Shown here piece by piece: positions 44,994-54,991 of a stretch of 64,000 nt of DNA (position 1 is its first letter; each line of letters begins with the position of its first letter). The position numbers and the translations under genes are program-made. Source of the stretch: Lactobacillus sp. LL6 (GTDB lineage: Bacteria > Bacillota > Bacilli > Lactobacillales > Lactobacillaceae); the NCBI RefSeq assembly GCF_007570935.1, contig NZ_VLLR01000001.1, positions 682,001 through 746,000 of the forward strand. The letters are read 5' to 3'. The notes beneath the pieces were generated by a model. It was not told the DNA's origin and did no database searches. It was given only the letters and a program-made list of their open reading frames with translations.

Positions 44994-46838
44994 TTGTCAG
45001 ATAAAAGAAGAGAAGACGTAAGAAACATTGCAATCATTGCTCACGTTGACCACGGTAAGACTACTTTGGTTAACCAATTGCTTAAGCAATCAGATACTTT
45101 ACCAGAACATATGAATTTGGAAGACCGTGCAATGGACTCAAACGCTATTGAACGTGAACGTGGTATTACTATTTTGTCAAAGAATACTGCTGTTAAGTAC
45201 GGTGATACTACTATCAACATCTTGGATACTCCAGGACACGCTGACTTTGGTGGTGAAGTTGAACGTATCATGCACATGGTTGACGGAGCACTTTTGCTTG
45301 TTGATGCTTATGAAGGTACAATGCCACAAACTCGTTTTGTTTTAAAGAAAGCATTGGAAGCTGGAGTTAAGCCAGTTGTAGTGATTAACAAGATTGACCG
45401 TCCAGGTGCTCGTCCTAAGGAAGTTTTAGATGAAGTTCTTGAATTATTCATCGAACTTGGTGCTAATGATGAACAACTTGACTTCCCAGTTGTTTACGCT
45501 TCAGCATTGAATGGTACTTCTTCATATGAACCAGATCCAAGTACTCAAAAGGAAACTATGGATCCAATTTTTGACACTATCGTTAAAAATATTCCAGCAC
45601 CACTTGATAATGTTGATGAACCTTTACAATTCCAAATTACTATGCTTGACTGGGATGACTATGTAGGTCGTATCGGTGTCGGTAGAATTTACCGTGGTCA
45701 AGTTAAAGTTGGCGACAACATTACTGTTATGAAACGTGATGGTTCAACTCAAAACTTCCGTGTAACTAAATTATTTGGTTACTTTGGTTTGAAGCGTAAT
45801 GAGATCAAAGAAGCTAAAGCTGGTGATATTGTTGCAATCAGTGGTATTGATGATATTTACGTTGGTGAAACTATTGCTTCTGCAGAACAACCAGAAGCTT
45901 TGCCACTTCTTAAGATTGATCCACCTACTCTTCAAATGGACTTTGTTGCTAATGACTCACCATTTGCAGGTCGTGAAGGTGACCAAGTAACTCCTAAGAA
46001 ACTTGAAGATCGTTTGATTCGTCAAACTCGTACTGATGTTTCACTTAAAGTTGACCCAACAGACCAATTGAATGCTTGGACTGTTTCTGGTCGTGGTGAA
46101 CTTCACTTATCAATCTTGGTAGAAGAATTGCGTCGTGAAGGTTTTGAATTGCAACTTTCTCGTCCAAAGGTTATTTACCGTGAAATTGATGGCACTATGT
46201 GTGAACCATATGAAGCTGTTCAAGTTGATACTCCAGATGAATATGTAGGTTCTGTAATTGATTCACTTTCACAAAGAAAAGGTGAAATGAAGAACATGGA
46301 ATCAACTGGTAATGGTCAAACTCGTCTTGAATTTTTGGTACCTTCACGTGGACTTATTGGTTACAACAATGAATTTATGTCACAAACTGGTGGTTACGGT
46401 ATTATGAACCATACTTTTGATTCATACAAGCCAGTAGTTAAGAACTGGGAACCAGGACGTAGAAATGGTGCTTTGGTTTCAATTAACCAAGGACAATCAA
46501 CTACTTACTCACTTCAATCAGTTGAACAACGTGGTGTATTGTTCATTGGAGCAGGTGTTGAAGTTTATGAAGGTATGATTGTTGGTCAATCAAGTCGTGA
46601 ACGAGACATCGCTGTTAACGTAACTAAGGGTAAGAACTTGACTAACACTCGTGCTTCTGGTAAAGACCACGCAGCTGCAATCAAGACACCTAAGAAGATG
46701 ACTTTAGAAGAAGCTATTGAATTCTTAAACGATGATGAATATTGTGAAGTAACCCCTGAAAGTATTCGTCTTCGTAAGAAGATTTTAAACACTTCAGAAC
46801 GTCAAAAGTTTGACAAGAAGCGTAATCGTAATAATTAA
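44994..46838 (+). CDS. typA: Translational GTPase TypA/BipA
   Basis: The frame opens at GTG 44976 inside the Shine-Dalgarno GGGGAGG; TTG 44994 is correctly spaced and gives 614 residues, the family length. G1 HVDHGKTT near residues 16-23, effector RGITI, G3 [12 protein letters not shown]4 [11 protein letters not shown]-like domains II, III and V follow and the unique C-terminal domain ends in a basic tail. TypA binds ribosomes and aids 50S assembly at low temperature and under stress. A leader with a terminator precedes it. Confidence 0.96.
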   Translation: MSDKRREDVRNIAIIAHVDHGKTTLVNQLLKQSDTLPEHMNLEDRAMDSNAIERERGITILSKNTAVKYGDTTINILDTPGHADFGGEVERIMHMVDGALLLVDAYEGTMPQTRFVLKKALEAGVKPVVVINKIDRPGARPKEVLDEVLELFIELGANDEQLDFPVVYASALNGTSSYEPDPSTQKETMDPIFDTIVKNIPAPLDNVDEPLQFQITMLDWDDYVGRIGVGRIYRGQVKVGDNITVMKRDGSTQNFRVTKLFGYFGLKRNEIKEAKAGDIVAISGIDDIYVGETIASAEQPEALPLLKIDPPTLQMDFVANDSPFAGREGDQVTPKKLEDRLIRQTRTDVSLKVDPTDQLNAWTVSGRGELHLSILVEELRREGFELQLSRPKVIYREIDGTMCEPYEAVQVDTPDEYVGSVIDSLSQRKGEMKNMESTGNGQTRLEFLVPSRGLIGYNNEFMSQTGGYGIMNHTFDSYKPVVKNWEPGRRNGALVSINQGQSTTYSLQSVEQRGVLFIGAGVEVYEGMIVGQSSRERDIAVNVTKGKNLTNTRASGKDHAAAIKTPKKMTLEEAIEFLNDDEYCEVTPESIRLRKKILNTSERQKFDKKRNRNN

Positions 46839-46846
46839 TGAATTAT

Positions 46847-46885
46847 AAAAAGGTCGTCACTCAATAGAAGTGATGACCTTTTTGT
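46847..46885 (+). terminator. Terminator after typA
   Basis: AAAAAGGTCGTCACT (46847-46861) pairs with AGTGATGACCTTTTT (46869-46883), one G-U pair, loop CAATAGA. Confidence 0.92.
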
Positions 46886-46928
46886 TTTATAATAAACTAG
46901 ATTATATTTAAAAAAGGGGACGGCTGTA

Positions 46929-48113
46929 GTGCGTCGAAAAATACATTATCTTGATTATCATATTTTTATCCCATATCTAATTTTAGTTGTAATGGGGATT
47001 ATTATGGTTTATTCAGCAAGTTCAAACATTCTATTAATGAATGGCTTTAAGCCGGCTACTTATGGAATAAGACAAGCTATATATGCTGCAGTAGCATTTT
47101 TTGGCTTTGGAGTTCCTATTTTTGCATTAAAGTTGGATGTATTTAAAAAGCAAAAATTTGTTATCTGGTTTATGATGATTAGTTTGATTATGCTAGCTGT
47201 TTTAGTTGTAATGAAAATTTTTAAAGGTTCTAGCGTTGCTGTTAATGGAGCAGTTGGTTGGATAAATTTGGGCTTCATTAATTTACAGCCTTTAGAAGTG
47301 GCAAAACTTGCATTAGTAATATATTTGGCATATATGTTGGATAAGCGTGATGGGCAGCTTGTTAAAGGGCAAATTTGGAAGCAATTAGGGCGTCCTGCAG
47401 CAATAGCGGCTGTAATGATGGCTTTAGTTATTGTTGAGCCAGATTTTGGTGGGACTGCTATTTTATTCATGATTGTTTTAGTCATGTTTTCTGTTTCTGG
47501 AGTACCGACTGCAATCGCCTTAAGATGGTTAGCGTTTATAGTGATTTCGGTAGCTGCGATTTTTATTATCGTAGTTACTTGGAATCCTAAATTTTTACAA
47601 GAAAGTTATCAATTTCAACGATTGATGTCATTTCTTCATCCATTTCAATTAGAGCGTAAAGGTGGAGCACAATTAGTAAATTCTTATTATGCAATTCACA
47701 ATGGTAATATTTTTGGTGTAGGATTAGGAAATAGCATGCAAAAGCGTGGCTATTTACCTGAACCTTATACAGATTTTATTTTGTCAATTACTGCTGAAGA
47801 ATTGGGGGTTGCAGGAGCTGGATTGATTTTAGTTTTACTATTTTATTTGATGTGGAGCATCATGGAAGTAGGATTACATGCAAATTCACAATTTAACGCC
47901 TTAATTTGCTTTGGTGTGACTACTATTTTGTTTACCGAAACTCTTTTTAATGTTGGTGCAGTTTTAGGACTTTTGCCGATTACTGGTGTTACACTGCCGT
48001 TTATGTCATATGGAGGTTCATCTATGATTGTACTTACGGCTTCGGTTGCTTTGGTTCTTAATATTTCTGCAAATGAAAAAATGGCAAAAGAGGAGTTAGA
48101 AGTGATAGCATGA
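46929..48113 (+). CDS. ftsW: FtsW/SEDS peptidoglycan glycosyltransferase
   Basis: 394 residues, GTG start after GGGGA. Ten membrane segments of the SEDS family. Conserved points: the N-terminal MVYSASS after the first helix, VEPDFGG (catalytic aspartate region) near residue 177, and the C-terminal LPITGVTLPFMSYGGSS. Neighbouring ylbG, rsmD and coaD match the Bacillus ftsW region, favouring FtsW over RodA. It polymerises septal glycan with FtsI (17570-19729). A TATAAT at 46888-46893 may be its -10. Confidence 0.92.
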   Translation: MRRKIHYLDYHIFIPYLILVVMGIIMVYSASSNILLMNGFKPATYGIRQAIYAAVAFFGFGVPIFALKLDVFKKQKFVIWFMMISLIMLAVLVVMKIFKGSSVAVNGAVGWINLGFINLQPLEVAKLALVIYLAYMLDKRDGQLVKGQIWKQLGRPAAIAAVMMALVIVEPDFGGTAILFMIVLVMFSVSGVPTAIALRWLAFIVISVAAIFIIVVTWNPKFLQESYQFQRLMSFLHPFQLERKGGAQLVNSYYAIHNGNIFGVGLGNSMQKRGYLPEPYTDFILSITAEELGVAGAGLILVLLFYLMWSIMEVGLHANSQFNALICFGVTTILFTETLFNVGAVLGLLPITGVTLPFMSYGGSSMIVLTASVALVLNISANEKMAKEELEVIA

Positions 48114-48454
48114 GTATAAATTTTGATTTAAAAGATAGCCCTCTTGTTCAAAGAACAGGATTAATTATTTTTTTAAAAAATGCAAGTGATCAGTATAAGT
48201 TACGGCGTTATGGTGATATTGTATATTTTTCTAAAAAAATGTGTTATTGCGTTTTATATGTTGATAGTAAAGATGCAGAAAATGAATTAAATGAAATTTC
48301 AAGTTTAGATTTTGTAAAGTATGTTGAATATTCTCAAGATGAAAAAGTTGATCTTTCTAGTGAACATCTTGAAAATCAAATTACAAATTTAGCTAAAAAG
48401 GCAGAAGATAAACTTTTAGAAAATCAAAAAGAAAATGAGGGTAAACTAGAATGA
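48110..48454 (+). CDS. YlbG family protein (DUF2129)
   Basis: 114 residues, overlapping ftsW by 4 bases (ATGA). The first ~80 residues match YlbG (RTGLIIFLKNASDQYKLRRYGDIVYFSKKMCYCVLYVD); the rest is a charged helical tail. A short cytoplasmic protein of unknown function, constantly found just before rsmD in Bacilli. It overlaps rsmD by 4 bases. Confidence 0.88.
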   Translation: MSINFDLKDSPLVQRTGLIIFLKNASDQYKLRRYGDIVYFSKKMCYCVLYVDSKDAENELNEISSLDFVKYVEYSQDEKVDLSSEHLENQITNLAKKAEDKLLENQKENEGKLE

Positions 48455-49002
48455 GAATTATTTCAGGAAAGTATGCTAAGCGAAATTTGTATACACTAAA
48501 AAGTAATAAAACTCGACCAACCAGTGATAAGGTAAAGGAATCATTATTTAATTCCTTGGGGCAATTTTTTAATGGCGGTCAAGTACTCGACCTTTATGGT
48601 GGAAGTGGTGCTTTAGGTATTGAAGCTGTTTCTCGTGGATATGATCATGCAACAATTGTGGATGTTAATTATGCAGCTTGTGAAATAATTAGAAAAAATG
48701 TTGATTTAACTAAAGAGAAAAATCGCTTTTCAGTTTATAAGATGCCAAGTAATAAGGCATTAAATTTTTTTGAAGAACAAGGTCTTAAGTTTGATTTAGT
48801 TTTTTTAGATCCGCCTTATGCTAAGCAACGCATTATTCAAGATATGAAAAAGATGGATAAATTAGACTTACTAAATGATGAGGCACTTATTGTTGCAGAA
48901 ACTGATGATCAAACAACTTTGGACGAAGTTCCAAACTTTGAACTCATTAAGGAACATCACTTAGGTAAAACAATTGTAAGAATTTATCGAAAGGAAAAAT
49001 AA
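48451..49002 (+). CDS. rsmD: 16S rRNA (guanine-966-N2)-methyltransferase
   Basis: 183 residues. Class I SAM methyltransferase: the N-terminal RIISGKYAKRNLYTL and RPTSDKVKESLFNSL are RsmD-specific; SAM loop VLDLYGGSGALGIEA and catalytic motif DPPY (LDPPYAKQ) near residue 122. Methylates G966 of 16S rRNA. Overlaps ylbG and, by one base, coaD. Confidence 0.95.
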   Translation: MRIISGKYAKRNLYTLKSNKTRPTSDKVKESLFNSLGQFFNGGQVLDLYGGSGALGIEAVSRGYDHATIVDVNYAACEIIRKNVDLTKEKNRFSVYKMPSNKALNFFEEQGLKFDLVFLDPPYAKQRIIQDMKKMDKLDLLNDEALIVAETDDQTTLDEVPNFELIKEHHLGKTIVRIYRKEK

Positions 49003-49493
49003 TGAAAATAGCACTTTTTCCTGGAAGCTATGATCCTATAACAAATGGACATGTAAGTGTTGCTAAAAAAGCTGCTGAAATTTTTGATAAAGTTTATGTT
49101 GTAGTTATGACTAATACTTCCAAAAATTATATGTTTTCTTCATCTGAAAGAAGTCATTTTGCAAAAGATGCTTTAAAAAATATCCATAATATAGAAATTC
49201 TAGAGCGACCAGAAGAACTTACAGTCAATGTTGCTCATGAATTAGGAGCAAGCGCAATCGTAAGAGGAGTTAGAAATAGTGATGATTTTCGCTATGAACA
49301 GCAAATTGCGGGAATCAATGAAAAGTTGGCTCCTGATATTCACACTGTTTTATTGTTTACTGATCCTGAACAGAGTTTTGTAGCTTCAAGTATGCTCAAA
49401 GAAGTTGCTAAATTTGGTGGGGATGTTTCTAAATTTTTACCAGATTCAGTTGAAAAAGCATTAACTCAGAAAATGAGGGATATAAATGCATAA
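49002..49493 (+). CDS. coaD: Phosphopantetheine adenylyltransferase
   Basis: 163 residues. Fourth step of coenzyme A synthesis. Nucleotidyltransferase motif GSYDPITNGH (residues 8-17, HxGH-like T/NGH), and the conserved RGVRNSDDFRYEQQIA and SSMLKEVA segments. Start overlaps the rsmD stop by one base, and its end overlaps the next gene by 8. Confidence 0.96.
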   Translation: MKIALFPGSYDPITNGHVSVAKKAAEIFDKVYVVVMTNTSKNYMFSSSERSHFAKDALKNIHNIEILERPEELTVNVAHELGASAIVRGVRNSDDFRYEQQIAGINEKLAPDIHTVLLFTDPEQSFVASSMLKEVAKFGGDVSKFLPDSVEKALTQKMRDINA

Positions 49494-50520
49494 AGCTAAA
49501 AAACAAAGTAAAGCTCTTAAATGGATTGTTGGTTTATTAATTATTGTAGTCTTAGCAGTGATAGCAATTTGGCCAACTAATTATTATATTGAAGAACCAG
49601 GGCAAGCCTTCTCTGTTGGACAATTTCTTGAAGCTAAAGGAAAGAAACCTAAGAATTTTTATTTAGTAACTGTTAGTGTAACCAGACAGCCAGCATCGAT
49701 TTTGCAGTATTTGTGGAGTTTTACACAAAAATTTGATAGTCGAATATCTAGTTCAGAATTATTAGGTGACCAATCTAATAGTCAATATGAAGAGCTTCAA
49801 AATTGGTATATGGAAACTAGTCAGCAAAATGCAGTTTATTATGCCGCTAAAAAAGCAGGCTTGAAACCTAAATTAAAATATCAGGGTGTCTATGTAATGG
49901 ATATCCAAAAAAGTTCCAGTTTTAAAAATAAGCTGCAAATAGGAGATACAGTCTTAGGTGCGAATGGGCATCGTTTTCATTCTACTGAAGAGATGATGTC
50001 TTATTTACAAAAGCAGAAGATTGGGTCTAAAGTAAAAATTACGGTTTTACGAAATAATCAAAAACGAAACTTTACTGGAAAGATAGTGAAAGTTTCAGGA
50101 ACTAAGCGTGCGGGGATAGGTATTCAACTAGTTGAACGAGTTAGCGTAGAAACAAAGCCTAAACTAAAAATTAGTGCAGGAGATATTGGCGGTCCATCGG
50201 CAGGTTTAATGTTTACTTTAACCAGTTATGAATATTTCACACATCATAAATTGGCTAAGGGTCATAAAATAGCAGGAACTGGTACAATTGCTCCAAATGG
50301 TAAGGTAGGAATTATCGGTGGGGTTGATAAAAAAGTAGTGGCGGCTGACAAGGCTGGAGCAGAGGTGTTTTTTGCTCCAACTGATTCAACTGGAGTTAAA
50401 AAATCCCAAACCAACTATGAAATAGCAAAGAAAACTGCAAAACAAATTGGAACTAAAATGAAAATAGTTCCGGTTTCTAATTTTGATGATGCTCTTAAAT
50501 ATTTACAAACTCATTATTAA
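49486..50520 (+). CDS. PDZ-Lon (S16) membrane protease, YlbL/SepM family
   Basis: 344 residues. One N-terminal membrane segment (WIVGLLIIVVLAVIAIWPTN), a PDZ domain (~120-205, GVYVMDIQKSSSFKNKLQIGD) and a C-terminal Lon-type protease domain with the catalytic serine in GDIGGPSAGLMF (~S235) and lysine in GGVDKKVVAADKAGA. In streptococci the homologue SepM trims a competence peptide; in Bacillus YlbL is a DNA damage checkpoint protease. Which role applies here is unknown. Confidence 0.9.
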   Translation: MHKAKKQSKALKWIVGLLIIVVLAVIAIWPTNYYIEEPGQAFSVGQFLEAKGKKPKNFYLVTVSVTRQPASILQYLWSFTQKFDSRISSSELLGDQSNSQYEELQNWYMETSQQNAVYYAAKKAGLKPKLKYQGVYVMDIQKSSSFKNKLQIGDTVLGANGHRFHSTEEMMSYLQKQKIGSKVKITVLRNNQKRNFTGKIVKVSGTKRAGIGIQLVERVSVETKPKLKISAGDIGGPSAGLMFTLTSYEYFTHHKLAKGHKIAGTGTIAPNGKVGIIGGVDKKVVAADKAGAEVFFAPTDSTGVKKSQTNYEIAKKTAKQIGTKMKIVPVSNFDDALKYLQTHY

Positions 50521-50522
50521 TC

Positions 50523-50553
50523 AAAAAGTCCAGAAATAAATCTGGACTTTTTT
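50523..50553 (+). terminator. Terminator after the PDZ-Lon gene
   Basis: AAAAAGTCCAGA (50523-50534) with TCTGGACTTTTT (50541-50552), loop AATAAA. Confidence 0.92.
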
Positions 50554-50578
50554 CGTATTTAAATAATGAGGTGATTAA

Positions 50579-51267
50579 ATGAATTTAGAGAAAATCAAAG
50601 AATTTGTTTTAGAAAAGAAACAATATTTTATTATTGGAGTTGTTGTTATTGGTATTTTCTTTTGGATGAAAAAGGATAATTCATCCCTAGTAGATAATTC
50701 TAGTGTTTTAAATGAAAAAACGGAGCAATCTAGTGAGAGATTGGGGGCTTCATCTAATCAATCAAGCTCACCCTCTCAAGCTGTCTCGCAGTCTTCTATT
50801 CAGTCTAAAACTATTACTTGTGATATTACAGGGGCTGTTAAGCATCAAGGTGTTTATACTTTGAAAAATGGTGCACGTTTACAAGAATTAATTGATGCAG
50901 CTGGTGGAGCAAAAGAAAATGCTCAATTAAAAGCTGTTAATCGAGCTGTTTTATTAAAAGATCAAGATAAAATTCACATTCCTTATAAAGGTGAAAAAGT
51001 AGATAATGCTACTTCAGTTTCATCATCTAATGTAACTTCTTCAGAATCGTCAGTTTCCCAGTCTGATAATAGTGGTGATAAGGTTAATTTGAATACTGCT
51101 AGTGCACAAGAATTACAAAAATTAAATGGAATCGGTCAAAAAAGGCAGAGCAAATTATTGCTTATCGTGATCAAAATGGACAATTTAAAAAGATTGAAGA
51201 TTTGACTCAGGTTTCAGGAATTGGAGAAAAGACTTTTGCAGCTCTCAAAGATCAGCTTACCATTTAG
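50579..51267 (+). pseudogene. comEA: comEA, DNA receptor for competence, frameshifted in the HhH domain
   Basis: A membrane segment (residues ~16-30), a Ser/Gln-rich linker, an SLBB-like domain (CDITGAVKHQGVYTLKNG) and the first half of the helix-hairpin-helix (VNLNTASAQELQKLNGIGQK) are in frame 1. At the run of six A (51138-51143) the frame breaks: read with one more A it continues KAEQIIAYRDQNGQFKKIEDL to a stop at 51265-51267, completing the domain. As written, the frame ends at 51205 after a short unrelated tail. Either the gene is disrupted, one A was lost in the assembly, or a -1 slip on the A run restores it. Confidence 0.88.
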
Positions 51268-53506
51268 AATTTCTCAACCGGGATACTTATTTTTATTAGC
51301 CTTATTAATGACAGATTTATCTTTTGGGATTTACCAAGGAAAAAGCATAGTTCAGAAAATAGTGATAATTATCATTGCTTGTTATTTAGTTTTTTTAATT
51401 TTAAAAAAATATCCTACTTTAAAAATAATTACTGCATTAGCTTTTGTAATAGGCTTAATAAGTATAAAAATATTTTCTACTCATAAAGATCTTCAATTAA
51501 CGGCTAATACAATTGTAAAGGTTTATCCGGATCAAATTAAAATAAAAGACAATTGGTTATCAGGAATTGGAAATAGCAATGGACAAAAAGTTTCAATTTC
51601 TGGAAAAGTTAATGAAAGCCAAGAGAATATTATTAAAAGGGGATACCCAATTTATTTAACTCGGCTTTCTGGAGAAATTAATGAAATAGAAGGAGCTACT
51701 AACTTTGGACAGTTTGATTATCAAGCTTATTATGCTGCCAAAAATATTTTCCAAAAAATAAGATTTAAAAGTTGCACCATTGAGACTACATCAGTTTCAT
51801 ATTGGGATAAAATGCATTATTTTCGCTTTGAATTACAACAATATTTTAAAAAAATGCCTAAATTATTGGGATTTTTTGCTAGTGAATTAATTTTAGCAGA
51901 AAATAATTCTTCAGATAATCACGATGTATTAGATAATTATCGAGATTTAGGTGTAATCCATTTATTAAGTATTTCTGGTTTACATGTAGGAATATATACT
52001 TTAGTAATTGCAAGTTTATGCTACTTTTTTAAAATTACTCAAGAAAGGGCATTTATTTATACTATAATCATTTTATGTTTAGAAATATTTTTAAGTGGGG
52101 GTCAAGCTGGATTTATTCGCGCAAGTTTAACATATATTTTAGGAAAGGTATTTAAATTTAAAAATTGGAAAATATCAGGGATAGATTTATTAGGATTAAC
52201 ATGTTTAGTACATTTATTATTTATTCCGCGATTGTTTTTAGGAATTGGAGCAATCTTAAGCTATATTTTAGTATTGGGATTGCAATTGACAAATAATTTA
52301 TCTAATTTTAAGCAATCAATTTTGTTGAATTTGTTTTTAACGCCCTTATTGTTGTTTTATTTTTATCAAGTAAATATACTTACTGTACTTTTTAATATGC
52401 TAATAGTGCCATACTTTAATTATATTGTGTTGCCAATTACATTTTTTAATATAGCTACATTTGGACTAACTAATAAATTTGCAGTAAATTTAGAAAACAT
52501 ACTAGAGACGTGTGAAAAAGTTATAGGTCAAATTTCTGAAACTCAAGCAGGGATGCTGTTATTTGGTAAGATTAATTGGTGGGAATGTCTATTATTGTTA
52601 TTGATAAGTGCAGGATTATTAGTATGTATTAATGAAAAAAGTGAAAATAAAAAACTAAATATAAGGATTAGCAGTATTATTTTCACTATATATGCAAGTA
52701 TTTTTTGTTTAATTCATTTCCCATTACGGGGACAAGTAACTTTTATTGATGTTGGTCAAGGAGATAGTATTTTAATAACAACTCCTTTAAATAGACATGT
52801 ATATATGGTTGATACAGGTGGAAAATTGAATTTCTCGGGCGAGAAAGTTAATCCTCAGATAAATAGAATTACAATTCCTTTGCTAAAAGCACAAGGAATC
52901 AGTAGAATTGATGGCTTATTTGTAACTCACCAAGATGCTGATCATGTAGGTGATTTAGGTCCTTTACTTGAAAAAGTACAGGTAGATAAATTATATATGG
53001 CAAAAGGGCTCATTGATAATCCATCATTTCAGAAAAGAATATATAGCAAAGTTTCTCATACTAAATTAGTGGAATTGCTAGCAGGGATGCAAGTAAAAGA
53101 AGCAATAAACTTTAATGTTGTTTATCCTTTTAAATCAGGCGAAGGTAAAAATGAAGATTCGCTTTCTCTTACCTTTAAGGTGGCTAATAAAAGGTGGCTT
53201 TTTACTGGTGATTTAGGACAGGAAGGCGAGAAAGAGATTATAAATAAATTTGATATTAAAGCAGATTATTTCAAGTTAGGGCATCATGGAAGTAAAACAT
53301 CATCTAATCCTGAATTTTTAGCAAAATTAAAACCAGAATTGGTATTTATTTCTGCAGGAAGAAAAAATCGTTTTGGTCATCCCCATCCTGAGACTTTAAA
53401 TACATTAAAATCTTTACATATACCATGGGTATCTACACAAGACTATGGTATGATTAGCTGGTATTATGGTTGGAGACAACCGAAGTTTAAGACTTTTCTG
53501 GAGTGA
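51221..53506 (+). CDS. comEC: Competence protein ComEC (DNA channel)
   Basis: 761 residues, TTG start inside the intact-frame end of comEA, overlapping it by 47 bases. N-terminal ComEC OB-like segment, a polytopic Competence domain (LLSISGLHVGIYTLV near residue 250 is diagnostic), and a C-terminal metallo-beta-lactamase domain (FIDVGQGDSILITTP; THQDADHVGDL; LGHHGSKTSS). The frame is complete. It would carry one DNA strand across the membrane; with comEA damaged, DNA uptake may not work. Alternative start: TTG 51236. Confidence 0.9.
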   Translation: MEKRLLQLSKISLPFRISQPGYLFLLALLMTDLSFGIYQGKSIVQKIVIIIIACYLVFLILKKYPTLKIITALAFVIGLISIKIFSTHKDLQLTANTIVKVYPDQIKIKDNWLSGIGNSNGQKVSISGKVNESQENIIKRGYPIYLTRLSGEINEIEGATNFGQFDYQAYYAAKNIFQKIRFKSCTIETTSVSYWDKMHYFRFELQQYFKKMPKLLGFFASELILAENNSSDNHDVLDNYRDLGVIHLLSISGLHVGIYTLVIASLCYFFKITQERAFIYTIIILCLEIFLSGGQAGFIRASLTYILGKVFKFKNWKISGIDLLGLTCLVHLLFIPRLFLGIGAILSYILVLGLQLTNNLSNFKQSILLNLFLTPLLLFYFYQVNILTVLFNMLIVPYFNYIVLPITFFNIATFGLTNKFAVNLENILETCEKVIGQISETQAGMLLFGKINWWECLLLLLISAGLLVCINEKSENKKLNIRISSIIFTIYASIFCLIHFPLRGQVTFIDVGQGDSILITTPLNRHVYMVDTGGKLNFSGEKVNPQINRITIPLLKAQGISRIDGLFVTHQDADHVGDLGPLLEKVQVDKLYMAKGLIDNPSFQKRIYSKVSHTKLVELLAGMQVKEAINFNVVYPFKSGEGKNEDSLSLTFKVANKRWLFTGDLGQEGEKEIINKFDIKADYFKLGHHGSKTSSNPEFLAKLKPELVFISAGRKNRFGHPHPETLNTLKSLHIPWVSTQDYGMISWYYGWRQPKFKTFLE

Positions 53507-53510
53507 TATT

Positions 53511-54497
53511 ATGACATTACTTTCATTATTTAAAAATTCTGATTTTAAAAATCCTCAAACTTTAATCTGGAGTGATGATGATTTTGTTAATGATTATTTA
53601 GCACGTTCATACGCAGCAGAAAATAAATTTAAAGATCTTGATAAGGTAACAGTTGATTGCGAAAGTGATGGTTTAGATGAGTTGATTGCAGATTTAACAG
53701 AGTCTAGTTTATTTAGTAAACAAAAATTGATAATTGTTAAAAATCCATTCTTTTTAACTGCAAAAGTTGCTCAAAAATTCCAAAAACAAATTAAACAGCT
53801 AGAAGAAATATTTTTACATATAAATGAAATTGAAGATATTGTAATTTTAATAGCTTCCTATGATAAAATAGATCGACGAAAAAAATTAACAAAATCAATT
53901 ATTTCTAATTTTAATGTAGTTGAACCGAAAATTAAGTCGTATGAAGTTGGGGCGATTACTAAGTCGATTATTAAAGAAGAGGGTTACACTATTTCTCAGT
54001 CTGCTCTTCAATTACTAATTGAACGCAGTGATCAAGTAATGAATACAATATTGAGCAATTATATAAAATTAAAGATGGCGTCTGAAGATAATCGGATCAC
54101 TGAAAAAGCTGTTATCCAAAATGTTGATTTATCGCTTGCGCAAAATATATTTGCTATTCTTGATTCAGCAATTAATAAAAAATACTCTGAAGCACTTAAT
54201 AGATTAGAAGACCAATTGCATGAAGGTATTAATCCAATTCAATTAATAGCTGTTTTTGAAAATCAACTTGAGTTAGTACTAGTAGCAAAAATTTTAGCCA
54301 AAAGAAATAGAACAGAAACCCAAATTGTTAAAGAGTTAGGTGTGCACCCATATAGAGTAAAATTAGCCTTGCAAAATAGGCTAAGTATTGAAAAATTAGA
54401 AGAGCTATTAAAAGAGGCAATTAAATTAGATTATAATTACAAAAATGGAACTTATACAGAAGATAATTTCTTAAAAATGTTTATTTTAAGGGTATAA
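53511..54497 (+). CDS. holA: DNA polymerase III delta subunit
   Basis: The frame is open from 53466, but GGAG precedes ATG 53511, giving 328 residues. Clamp-loader delta subunit, which opens the sliding clamp. Low-similarity family: YLARSYAAENKF..., LFSKQKLIIVKNPFFL (typical delta core), and the C-terminal HPYRVKLALQNRL, the most conserved part. Position between comEC and rpsT matches Bacillus (yqeN). Ends at a strong bidirectional terminator. Confidence 0.93.
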   Translation: MTLLSLFKNSDFKNPQTLIWSDDDFVNDYLARSYAAENKFKDLDKVTVDCESDGLDELIADLTESSLFSKQKLIIVKNPFFLTAKVAQKFQKQIKQLEEIFLHINEIEDIVILIASYDKIDRRKKLTKSIISNFNVVEPKIKSYEVGAITKSIIKEEGYTISQSALQLLIERSDQVMNTILSNYIKLKMASEDNRITEKAVIQNVDLSLAQNIFAILDSAINKKYSEALNRLEDQLHEGINPIQLIAVFENQLELVLVAKILAKRNRTETQIVKELGVHPYRVKLALQNRLSIEKLEELLKEAIKLDYNYKNGTYTEDNFLKMFILRV

Positions 54498-54530
54498 AAA
54501 AACGAGGATAAAAATCCTCGTTTTTTTGGT
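54497..54530. terminator. Bidirectional terminator between holA and rpsT
   Basis: AAAAAAACGAGGAT (54497-54510) pairs perfectly with ATCCTCGTTTTTTT (54515-54528), loop AAAA. It ends holA (plus) and rpsT (minus). Confidence 0.94.
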
Positions 54531-54533
54531 TGA

Positions 54534-54785
54534 TTACTTAGCTAATTTAGCCAAACGACTCTTGTCACGGTTAGCCTTGTTCTTGTGGATTAAACCTCTT
54601 GAAACGGCCTTATCTAAAGCACTTTCTGCTTCAACACGCAACTTGGAGGCGTCTTCTTCACCAGCTGCAACAGCTGCCTTGAACTTCTTAACAGCAGTTC
54701 TGAGTTCGTTCATTTGAGCAGCATTGTGCTTTCTGGTAGCATTTTGTGTCTTAACACGCTTAATTGCTGATTTAATTTGTGGCAT
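54534..54785 (-). CDS. rpsT: 30S ribosomal protein S20
   Basis: 83 residues, basic, helical; [27 protein letters not shown] and the C-terminal [18 protein letters not shown] are typical of S20. GGAGGTG lies before the ATG. Sole minus-strand gene here, divergent from rpsO, with about 200 bases between them holding both promoters. Confidence 0.97.
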   Translation of the reverse strand: MPQIKSAIKRVKTQNATRKHNAAQMNELRTAVKKFKAAVAAGEEDASKLRVEAESALDKAVSRGLIHKNKANRDKSRLAKLAK

Positions 54786-54867
54786 ATGAAATTCACCTCC
54801 ATTAACTTGGTAATTTTACTTAATTGATTATACTTAAGAATTTGCTGGGATGCAAGGTAAATTGTAC

Positions 54868-54896
54868 TTGCTTTTTAAAAAAAATCTAGGTATTAT
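54868..54896 (+). promoter_or_regulatory. Promoter of rpsO
   Basis: TTGCTT (54868-54873), 17-base spacer, TATTAT (54891-54896). Transcription would start near 54903, just before the structured leader. Confidence 0.7.
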
Positions 54897-54911
54897 ATTT
54901 AGTGTTGTGAA

Positions 54912-54961
54912 CCATTAACGCTGTTATTTCGCTCACACCTGACGATTAACGTTGTTAATGG
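54912..54961 (+). promoter_or_regulatory. Structured rpsO leader, possible S15 autoregulatory site
   Basis: CCATTAAC (54912-54919) pairs with GTTAATGG (54954-54961), enclosing about 34 bases with the further short repeat GATTAACG. S15 represses its own mRNA in several bacteria by binding a leader junction that resembles its 16S rRNA site; whether this leader does so is inferred from position only. Confidence 0.5.
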
Positions 54962-54991
54962 CAATTAGTTTATTTGAAAGGTGAAATATTT

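Noticed and set aside
44848-45033. Minus-strand frame over the typA leader
   Set aside because: It covers the structured leader, a terminator and the start of typA, without ribosome binding site.
51133-51150. Programmed -1 frameshift in comEA
   Set aside because: The A run could slip, but the classic A-AAA-AAG is not in the required codon phase and no stimulating hairpin is obvious; treated as a mutation or assembly error instead.
54526-54717. Plus-strand frame opposite rpsT
   Set aside because: Shadow of rpsT; the S20 protein is clearly the real product.
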